A DNA stretch of 64,000 bases, taken from the NCBI GenBank assembly GCA_951635545.1, contig OX620685.1, positions 1,674,001 through 1,738,000 on the forward strand, read 5' to 3'. Source of the DNA: CAG-873 sp910578365 (GTDB lineage Bacteria > Bacteroidota > Bacteroidia > Bacteroidales > Muribaculaceae). Position 1 is the first letter of the stretch; the number at the start of each line of letters is the position of its first letter. Under the pieces are notes generated by a model. The model was not told the DNA's origin. It searched no databases and saw nothing but the letters and a program-made list of their open reading frames with translations. A program made the translations under genes and the position numbers. Below, one piece after another: positions 57,650-64,000 of the stretch.

Positions 57650-59599
57650 ATGAGCTATCTGAAATTTGATAAGAATCTGCTTATCAACCTGGACCAGTCG
57701 TTGCCCAAAGAGATGTTGCGAACAAACATGAGTGGCGCCTACCACTGTACCACTCTGCCCGGATGCAACACCCGCAAGCAACACGGATTGCTGGTTATTC
57801 CTATCAAGGAGCTCGGCAACAAATCATACGTGATGCTGTCGAGCCTCGACGAGACCGTGATTCAGCATGGCGCGCCTTTCAATCTGGGCCTTCACCGTTA
57901 TCAAGGTGGCGTCTACAGCCCTAACGGACACAAATATATCCGCGAATTCGATTGCGAAAGCGTGCCCCGCATGACATACCGCGTGGGCGGTGTGATTCTC
58001 ACTAAAGAAAAAGTTTTCATCTCACACGAAAACCGTATTCTTATCCGATACACTCTCGTTGAAGCACACTCCCCCACAACACTGCGTTTCAAGCCATTTC
58101 TGGCATTCCGCGAAAGCAACAGCCTGTGCGTGGCGAACGATGCCGTAAACCGCGAAATCGAACAGGTCGACAACGGTATCGGCACCTGCCTGTATCCGGG
58201 TTTCCCTACTCTGTACATGCAGTTCAGCCGCAAGCCGGTGTGGGTCGACGAACCCAACTGGTACAACGGCATAGAGTACGTAAAAGACATGGAGCGCGGT
58301 GTACCTTACTGCGAGGACCTGTGGGTGCCCGGCTACTTTGAAATCCCCATCAAAAAGGGCGAGTCGATAATCTTCTCGGCCGGTGTCGAGCCGGTAAAAC
58401 CCCGCTCGCTGGCCAAGATGTACGACAACGAGGTAACCACCCGCACCCCGCGTTCATCGTTCTTCAACTGTCTGAAAAACTCGGCCAAGCAGTTCTATGC
58501 CAAAGACGGCAAGGACATGTACGTGATAAGCGGCTTCCCGTGGGGTGTAGTGCTGGCACGCAACACTTTCATGGCTCTGCCGGGCCTTACACTCGCCATT
58601 GACCACCGCGCCGACTTTGAGGCCATAATGGATACCGCTTCGGCTGCTCTGCAGCGCTTTATGGTTGACGGACAGACCGATGAACGCATTGCCGGTATCG
58701 ACCTGCCCGACATACCGCTGTGGTGCGTATGGGCGCTCCAGCAATATGCCAAGTCTGCCGGCATGCAGAAAGCACGCGAAAAATACGGACGTCTGCTTAT
58801 GGAAATCGTCGACTACATACTCGCCGACCGACACCCCAACCTCAGTATCGACCCCGCAAGCGGTCTGCTCGAAACCGACGGTTCGCGCGGCCCGGTTTCG
58901 TGGATGAACTCAGTAATCGACGGACGACCGGTGGTTTACCGTAGCGGACGTCTGGTAGAGTTCAACGGCCTGTGGTATAACGCTCTGGGCTTTGTTCTCG
59001 CTCTGACCGAAGGCTGGGAGCAGGCCGACCCCGCACGCCGCGAGAGCTGGCAGGAAGAATTCGACAAGATGGCACAGCCATTCGTAGATACCTTCCTCAA
59101 CGATGCCGGCTACCTCTACGACTGGGTCGAAAATAACTATGCCGAACCCTCCGTACGCCCCAACATGGCAGTGGCCATTGGCCTGGACTACTCGCCCCTG
59201 ACACGCCGCCAGCGCAAGACAGTGCTCGATGTGGTGACCCGCGAGCTGCTCACCCCCAAGGGGCTGCGCACACTCTCGCCCAAGAGCTACGGCTACCGTC
59301 CCGCCTATTTGGGCTCGCCACGCGAACGCGAAGAAGCACTGCACCAGGGCCCCGCACGCCCGTGGCTGATGGGCTTCTACGCCGACGCCTATCTGAAAGT
59401 ATTCGGCATGAGCGGCGTAGGCTACATCGACCGCATGCTCATAGGCTTTGAAGATGACATGGCCACCGGCTGCATAGGCTCGCTATCGCAGCTATACGAC
59501 GGCAACCCGCCATTCAGCGGCCGCGGCGCCGTCAGCCACGCTACAAACGTGGCCGAAGTGCTGCGCACCATCCGAACCCTCAAGAAATTTGAATCTTAG
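57650..59599 (+). CDS. glycogen debranching enzyme (amylo-alpha-1,6-glucosidase type)
   Basis: 649 residues. The N-terminal beta-rich domain (1-240) contains TNMSGAYHCTTLPGCNTRKQHGLLV. The C-terminal (alpha/alpha)6 barrel contains GFPWGVVLARNTFMALPGL (near 295), LLETDGSRGPVSWMNS (near 407) and LVEFNGLWYNALGF (near 436), the catalytic region of GDE_C enzymes. It hydrolyses alpha-1,6 branch points of glycogen. The glycosyltransferase starts 15 nt downstream. No signal peptide, so it acts in the cytoplasm. Confidence 0.92.
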   Translation: MSYLKFDKNLLINLDQSLPKEMLRTNMSGAYHCTTLPGCNTRKQHGLLVIPIKELGNKSYVMLSSLDETVIQHGAPFNLGLHRYQGGVYSPNGHKYIREFDCESVPRMTYRVGGVILTKEKVFISHENRILIRYTLVEAHSPTTLRFKPFLAFRESNSLCVANDAVNREIEQVDNGIGTCLYPGFPTLYMQFSRKPVWVDEPNWYNGIEYVKDMERGVPYCEDLWVPGYFEIPIKKGESIIFSAGVEPVKPRSLAKMYDNEVTTRTPRSSFFNCLKNSAKQFYAKDGKDMYVISGFPWGVVLARNTFMALPGLTLAIDHRADFEAIMDTASAALQRFMVDGQTDERIAGIDLPDIPLWCVWALQQYAKSAGMQKAREKYGRLLMEIVDYILADRHPNLSIDPASGLLETDGSRGPVSWMNSVIDGRPVVYRSGRLVEFNGLWYNALGFVLALTEGWEQADPARRESWQEEFDKMAQPFVDTFLNDAGYLYDWVENNYAEPSVRPNMAVAIGLDYSPLTRRQRKTVLDVVTRELLTPKGLRTLSPKSYGYRPAYLGSPREREEALHQGPARPWLMGFYADAYLKVFGMSGVGYIDRMLIGFEDDMATGCIGSLSQLYDGNPPFSGRGAVSHATNVAEVLRTIRTLKKFES

Positions 59600-59614
59600 A
59601 CCATCATCCTATAT

Positions 59615-60877
59615 ATGAAAGCTTTAATGTTCGGCTGGGAATTCCCGCCTCATATCCTCGGTGGACTCGGCACCGCCTCCTACGGTCTGGTGAAGGGGAT
59701 GCATGAGTGTGGCGGAATCGACATAAACTTTGTTATTCCCAAGCCTTTCGGCGATGAAGACCGTTCTTTCGCCAACATCATCGGCGCATCGCAGACTCCG
59801 GTTGCATGGCGCGATGTAAGCCGCGACTACGTAGAGTCGCGCATCGGACGCCTTATTTCCCCGGACCTCTATTTCGACCTGCGCGACCATATCTACGCCG
59901 ACTTCAACTACATGCGCACCAACGACCTGGGATGCATCGAATTTTCAGGCCGCTATCCCGACAATCTTATCGAGGAAATCAACAACTACAGCATCACCGC
60001 AGGTGTGATAGCCCGTACACTCGACTTTGATGTAATCCACTCGCACGACTGGCTTACCTATCCCGCAGGCATCCATGCCAAGCAGGTAAGCGGCAAGCCT
60101 ATGGTAATCCATGTGCATGCCACCGACTTCGACCGCTCGCGCGGCAACGTCAATCCTACAGTGTTCAATATCGAACGCGACGGCATGCTCCACGCCGACC
60201 ATATCATTACTGTGTCGAACCTCACACGCCGCACTGTAATTGACCATTATGGCATCGACCCCGCCAAGGTCACCACTGTACACAACGCCGTAGTGCCTCT
60301 GAGCGAAGAGCTGCTTAACGTGCAGGTAAACAAGCCTAAAGAAAAAATCGTAACCTTCCTCGGACGTATTACCATGCAGAAGGGCCCGGAGTACTTCGTT
60401 GAAGCCGCCGCAAAGGTTCTCAAGAACAACCACAACGTACGCTTTGTGATGGCCGGCAGCGGCGACATGATGGACAAGATGATTGCCCTGGCCGCCGAAC
60501 GAGGCATCGCCGACCGCTTCCACTTCCCCGGATTCCAGAAAGGCAAGCAGGTGTACGAAATGCTAAAGGCATCTGACGTATACATCATGCCCTCCGTGTC
60601 CGAGCCATTCGGCATATCGCCGCTGGAGGCCATGCAGATGGGCGTGCCCTCGATAATATCGAAACAGAGCGGCTGCGCCGAAATCCTCAACAACGTAATC
60701 AAAACCGACTACTGGGACATCGACGCAATGGCCGACGCCATCCATGCCATAATATCGTATCCGGCCCTCTACAACCAGCTGCGCGAAGACGGCCTGCAGG
60801 AAGTGGCTCAGATAACCTGGCAGAAAGCCGGCCAGAAGGTAATCGACATTTATAACAAGGTATTAAACAGACAGTAA
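59615..60877 (+). CDS. GT4 glycosyltransferase, probable glycogen synthase
   Basis: 420 residues. The N-terminal GT-B domain starts MLFGWEFPPHILGGLG-like (MKALMFGWEFPPHILGGLGT) with the glycine loop. DVIHSHDWLTYPAGIHAK lies near 137, LGRITMQKGPEYFVEA near 248 and MAGSGDMMDKM near 283. EPFGISPLEAMQMGVPSI near 330 is the donor-binding E-x7-E motif. Members of this Bacteroidetes cluster are taken as glycogen synthases of GT4 rather than GT5. It is 1 nt before the GH57 gene. The sugar donor is inferred from context. Confidence 0.9.
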   Translation: MKALMFGWEFPPHILGGLGTASYGLVKGMHECGGIDINFVIPKPFGDEDRSFANIIGASQTPVAWRDVSRDYVESRIGRLISPDLYFDLRDHIYADFNYMRTNDLGCIEFSGRYPDNLIEEINNYSITAGVIARTLDFDVIHSHDWLTYPAGIHAKQVSGKPMVIHVHATDFDRSRGNVNPTVFNIERDGMLHADHIITVSNLTRRTVIDHYGIDPAKVTTVHNAVVPLSEELLNVQVNKPKEKIVTFLGRITMQKGPEYFVEAAAKVLKNNHNVRFVMAGSGDMMDKMIALAAERGIADRFHFPGFQKGKQVYEMLKASDVYIMPSVSEPFGISPLEAMQMGVPSIISKQSGCAEILNNVIKTDYWDIDAMADAIHAIISYPALYNQLREDGLQEVAQITWQKAGQKVIDIYNKVLNRQ

Positions 60878-60878
60878 A

Positions 60879-62264
60879 ATGAAAGCAATAAGTTTCAACT
60901 TCGAGATACACCAGCCGATGCGCCTCAAACGCTACCGCTTCTTCGACATCGGCAACGACCACTACTACTACGACGACTTCCTCAACGACGACATCATAAC
61001 CCGCCTGGGCCAGCAGAGCTACCTGCCGGCCGCCCGGACCCTGCTGAAAATGATTGAGGAGTCGAAGGGTAAATTCCGCTGCTCGATTTCAATCAGCGGC
61101 ACTGCCATCGAACAGTTTGAGCAGTATGTGCCCGAAATGATTGACGCTCTGAAGAAACTTGCCGACACCGGAGCTGTGGAATTCCTGGCCACAACCTACG
61201 CACACTCGCTGGCGTCGCTCGCCGACCCCGATGAATTCAGACAGCAGGTAAAGGTGCAGTGCGAGCGCATACACGAACTGTTTGGCGTTACACCCAAAGT
61301 GCTGCATAACACCGAACTCATATACGACGACGAACTGGCCCCGCAGATTGTGGATATGGGCTTCAAGGCCTGCCTTACCGAAGGCGCAAAGCACATCCTC
61401 GGCTGGAAGTCACCCAACTATGTGTATAGCGCCGCTTCGGCTCCAAAGCTCAAATTGCTGCTGAAAAACAGCAAACTCTCCGACGACATCGCCGTGCGTT
61501 TCGCCGACGGTATGTGGACCGAATTTCCTCTTACCGCCGACAAATACATGAGCTGGATTGCTGAAACTCCCGATGAAGAGCAGGTCGTTAACATCTGCCT
61601 CAACATCGAAACCCTCGGAGGCATGCTTCCTGCCAACACCGGTATATTTCAGTTCATGGAGGCACTTCCGCGATTCGCTGCCGACAAGGGCGTTGAATTC
61701 CTTACTCCTTCGCAGATAGCCCAGAAACTCAAGGCAGTGGATTCACTGAGCGTGGTACATCCTATCTCGGGTGCCGACGAGGCCCGCGACGTATCGGCAT
61801 GGCTGGGCAACGGACTGCAGAATGAGGCTTTCCGAAAACTCTACTCTGTAGCCGAGCGTGTACGCCTGTGCGACGACCGTCGTCTGAAACAGGACTGGTG
61901 GTATCTGCAGTGTAGCGACCACTTCTACTACATGAGCACCAAGCACTTTGCCGACGGTGAGGCACACAGTGCATTCTCGCCCTACGAAACTCCCTTCCTG
62001 GCTTTCACAAACTACATGAACGCTCTGTCGGACTTTATTGTGCGTGTCGAGGAGCAGTATCCCCTCTCTATCGAGAACGAGGAACTCAACTCTCTGCTGA
62101 CCACCATCCGCAATCAGGCCCGCGAAATCGAAACCCTCAACAAGGAACTCGGCTCTATGCGTAAGAACATCGAGCAGTACGAGGCTCCCGCGCAGGAAGA
62201 GGCGGCTTCGGACAAAGCGGCTAAAGCCACAAAGCCCAAAGCTGCAAAAAAGGCCAAGAAATAA
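60879..62264 (+). CDS. GH57-family alpha-amylase/glucanotransferase
   Basis: 461 residues. It begins ISFNFEIHQPMRLKRYRFFD (GH57 motif 1, H-Q-P). VEFLATTYAHSLASL lies near 105 (motif 2), HNTELIYDDELAPQIVDMGF near 145 (motif 3, with the nucleophile Glu candidate) and ADKYMSWIA near 226. The C-terminal 60 residues are a coiled coil (IRNQAREIETLNKELGSMRK) and a Lys/Ala-rich tail. It acts on alpha-1,4 glucans in the cytoplasm. Third gene of the glycogen operon. Confidence 0.9.
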   Translation: MKAISFNFEIHQPMRLKRYRFFDIGNDHYYYDDFLNDDIITRLGQQSYLPAARTLLKMIEESKGKFRCSISISGTAIEQFEQYVPEMIDALKKLADTGAVEFLATTYAHSLASLADPDEFRQQVKVQCERIHELFGVTPKVLHNTELIYDDELAPQIVDMGFKACLTEGAKHILGWKSPNYVYSAASAPKLKLLLKNSKLSDDIAVRFADGMWTEFPLTADKYMSWIAETPDEEQVVNICLNIETLGGMLPANTGIFQFMEALPRFAADKGVEFLTPSQIAQKLKAVDSLSVVHPISGADEARDVSAWLGNGLQNEAFRKLYSVAERVRLCDDRRLKQDWWYLQCSDHFYYMSTKHFADGEAHSAFSPYETPFLAFTNYMNALSDFIVRVEEQYPLSIENEELNSLLTTIRNQAREIETLNKELGSMRKNIEQYEAPAQEEAASDKAAKATKPKAAKKAKK

Positions 62265-62278
62265 ACAAATTCTAATTT

Positions 62279-62356
62279 ACACAGAGTACGCAAAAGGTTT
62301 TATAAACAACTTTTATCTGCCGATTTTTCTCTTTGTGTACTTTGCGTACTCTGTGT
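62279..62356. repeat. inverted repeat between convergent operons
   Basis: ACACAGAGTACGCAAA (62279-62294) pairs perfectly with TTTGCGTACTCTGTGT (62341-62356). T-rich runs lie between and after the arms. It separates the GH57 gene from the convergent histidine kinase gene and probably acts as a two-way transcription end. Confidence 0.65.
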
Positions 62357-62378
62357 GATCTTTTCAATTCTATAGCAT

Positions 62379-63620
62379 TCACTGCCATTTTATGGTAAAG
62401 CGGGTGAGGCCGTCGTCGGGGTCGGTGATGAGCGAGAAGCGCAGATGTTGGCTGTGCAATATATCCGACACCAGCATCAGTCCCAGACCGCGGTCGCTGT
62501 GCTTTGTTGAGAAAAACGGTGTGAAAATACGCCCGGTGGCTTCGGCACTCAGGCCCGGGCCGTTGTCTTCAACGATGAGTGTGCCTGTGGCGCTACGGAT
62601 AGTGATTGTGCCCCCGCGGCTACCGATACTCTCCGCCGAATTCTTTACCAGATTTACCAGCACGCGCTCCATCAGCACCGGGTCGGCGCTGACCGTGGGG
62701 CTGTCAGCGCTTTCAGCGCGGAGTTCAATGTCATTAGTGCACAATTTTGCCAGCGACGGCAGCAGACGTTCTACAAAAACTTTCAGCTCAATCGGTTCAG
62801 GCTCCGGCTTAGGTAGTTTGGCAACTTCGGCGTATCCGCGGGTGAAGAGGCTGAGATTCAGACAGCTGTTGTGTGCCGCGGAGATTGCCGATGTCACCAC
62901 AGGGTCATCGGCATGGAGTTCCTCGAGCGATTCGAGCACCGAAATCACACTGCCCAGCGAGTTGTTGACCTCGTGAGAGATAGTGCGCACCATTTTGTTG
63001 AACACGGCTTTCTCGGCCTGTACGATTTCATCGGTGAGCAGGTCAATCATAAAGAACGGACGGTGGAAACCGCTGTCCATGAAGCTGCGTCGCGAACAGC
63101 GCAGAATCTGCGACTCGCCCGGGCGGCACACCTCGCTCCGGCCGTCGGCCAGGCGTCCGAGCACCTCCATTACCGGCGGTGTGGCCATGGCTCGGAACGC
63201 ACTGTTTGCACTGCTTACGGTGCCGTCGAAGTTACAGATAGCGATACCCGAGGGCGATGCTTCGATGAGAATGTCGAGGAATCGGTTCTGCTCCTCCAGT
63301 CGCAGGCGCTCGTGTTTCATACTGTCCATAAGTGAGTTGAACAGCTCCACCACACGGTCGGCGTCGGCCTGGCCCACACGGCGCAGGCGGCTGCTGTAGT
63401 CCTGCTCGCGAATCAGATACAGGCCGCTCTGCATGGCGTGGAGCGGACGGTGTACCGAGCGTGCGGCCGCAATCATAAGCAGCAGCAGTACCGCCATGAC
63501 GCACAGTAGAGGCCATTGCGGCTTGTCGAGTACATATAGTACGGCGAGCGCCGCTACGGCAAGGGCCATGGCGGCGAACCAGAATCGGTAAGCAGGAATG
63601 TTGATATTCAACTTTCTCAT
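62379..63620 (-). CDS. membrane histidine kinase (NtrY/NtrB-like)
   Basis: 413 residues. Two membrane helices (12-30 and 36-51) are followed by a HAMP-like linker (55-105). A PAS-like domain (about 110-190, FLDILIEASPSGIAICNFDG) follows. The HisKA box is VRTISHEVNNSLGSVI, with the phospho-accepting His near residue 216. The ATPase domain has LVNLVKNSAESIG (N box), LIVEDNGPGLS (G1), FTPFFSTKHSDRGLGLMLV (F and G2). Its ATG overlaps the response-regulator stop, so the pair is translated together. Confidence 0.92.
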   Translation of the reverse strand: MRKLNINIPAYRFWFAAMALAVAALAVLYVLDKPQWPLLCVMAVLLLLMIAAARSVHRPLHAMQSGLYLIREQDYSSRLRRVGQADADRVVELFNSLMDSMKHERLRLEEQNRFLDILIEASPSGIAICNFDGTVSSANSAFRAMATPPVMEVLGRLADGRSEVCRPGESQILRCSRRSFMDSGFHRPFFMIDLLTDEIVQAEKAVFNKMVRTISHEVNNSLGSVISVLESLEELHADDPVVTSAISAAHNSCLNLSLFTRGYAEVAKLPKPEPEPIELKVFVERLLPSLAKLCTNDIELRAESADSPTVSADPVLMERVLVNLVKNSAESIGSRGGTITIRSATGTLIVEDNGPGLSAEATGRIFTPFFSTKHSDRGLGLMLVSDILHSQHLRFSLITDPDDGLTRFTIKWQ

Positions 63621-64000
63621 AATCCGAGTTTTTCGATACGGCGATAGAGCGATTGGCGTGTGATACCGAGTTCGTCGGCGGCCCGGCTCAAGTTGCCGTC
63701 GGAGTTGCGTAGTGCCTGCAGTATGGTGCTTCGCTCCACGTCCTCGAGCGTGGGCGGCTTGGTGGGGGCGGGCTTAACCAGTGCGGCTTTGATTTTGGCC
63801 AGCAGGTCGCGGTTGCTCCAGGGCTTGGACACGAAGTCGGCGGCGCCATAGTTCATGCCTTCCACCGCCAGTGGTATGGTGCCCCAGGCGGAAATTAGAA
63901 TCACCGGCATGTCGGGGCGCAGAATCTTGATTTTGCGCAGCAGCTCTATACCGTCGCGGCCATCGGTTCCGCTATGAAGATTCATGTCGAGGATAGCCAG
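63617..64000 (-). CDS. response regulator with Fis-type HTH (5' end outside the window)
   Basis: A C-terminal fragment of at least 127 residues. The receiver part shows LAILDMNLHS (phospho-accepting Asp), MPVILISAWGTIPLAVEGM and the lysine in ADFVSKPWSN. A short linker is followed by an HTH_8/Fis helix-turn-helix (ILQALRNSDGNLSRAADELG, ITRQSLYRRI). There is no AAA+ domain between them, so it is of the RegA/PrrA/ActR layout rather than NtrC. The frame continues past 64000. Overlaps the kinase start by 4 nt. Confidence 0.88.
   Translation of the reverse strand: MAILDMNLHSGTDGRDGIELLRKIKILRPDMPVILISAWGTIPLAVEGMNYGAADFVSKPWSNRDLLAKIKAALVKPAPTKPPTLEDVERSTILQALRNSDGNLSRAADELGITRQSLYRRIEKLGL

Noticed and set aside
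1..64000. CRISPR arrays, rRNA genes, toxin-antitoxin or classical defence systems
   Set aside because: No regularly spaced repeats, no rRNA sequence and no recognisable cas, restriction nuclease or toxin genes were seen. The methyltransferases look phage-type and unpaired.

Overview
The window looks like a chromosome segment of a Bacteroidales bacterium, most likely a gut lineage near Muribaculaceae. Many genes have Bacteroidetes promoters (TTTG/TTG about 20 nt upstream of TAnnTTTG). Shine-Dalgarno sequences are absent, and the core genes are of Bacteroidales type. The family assignment is inference.

Left part (about 1-22 kb). This is the early region of a decayed prophage or related element. 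A leftward operon (17.2 to 1.1 kb) encodes RecT, a RecE-like nuclease, a PAPS-reductase-like enzyme with a frameshift, a SNF2 helicase, an HU-like protein, DUF4494 and DUF1064 proteins, a DUF4373 replication protein, a DnaC-like loader, a MazG-like protein, two DNA methyltransferases and many small proteins. It also carries a tRNA-Gln. A rightward group (19.0-20.1 kb) starts with an XRE-type regulator whose promoter lies inside an inverted repeat. No integrase or structural genes are visible. IS110, IS4-type, IS1111-type, IS3 and IS21 elements have invaded and broken this region.

Middle (22-44.9 kb). This is the host chromosome. It holds a secreted protein gene with a long folded leader, tRNA-Leu(CAA), a TPP riboswitch controlling a TonB receptor and a PnuT-type thiamine transporter, and a stack of mobile DNA (palindromic MITE, IS1111-type element, IS5). 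Next come a voltage-gated-type ion channel gene split by IS982 that itself carries ISAs1, tRNA-Leu(TAA), tRNA-Arg(CCT), recA, queF-queC, pyrC, a GT2 dolichol-phosphate-mannose-type synthase, a POT peptide transporter, a sigma-54 activator-lptE-hypothetical-secG operon and a U32 peptidase.

Right part (44.9-64 kb). A four-level nest (ISAs1 in IS982-B in IS982-A in IS1634) sits between the U32 peptidase and an aspartate aminotransferase. It is flanked by a 144-bp target duplication that rebuilds the aminotransferase promoter. Then come an ISAs1-derived MITE, lysS-gpsA, a second identical IS3 copy, a glycogen/starch operon (debranching enzyme, GT4 glycogen synthase, GH57 amylase) and a histidine kinase/response regulator pair cut by the window end.

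Most notable: both IS1111-type elements carry a candidate bridge RNA just downstream of the recombinase gene, whose guide segments match the DNA each element is inserted in. The IS elements preserve clean target duplications, so the insertion order and the original gene sequences can be read directly.
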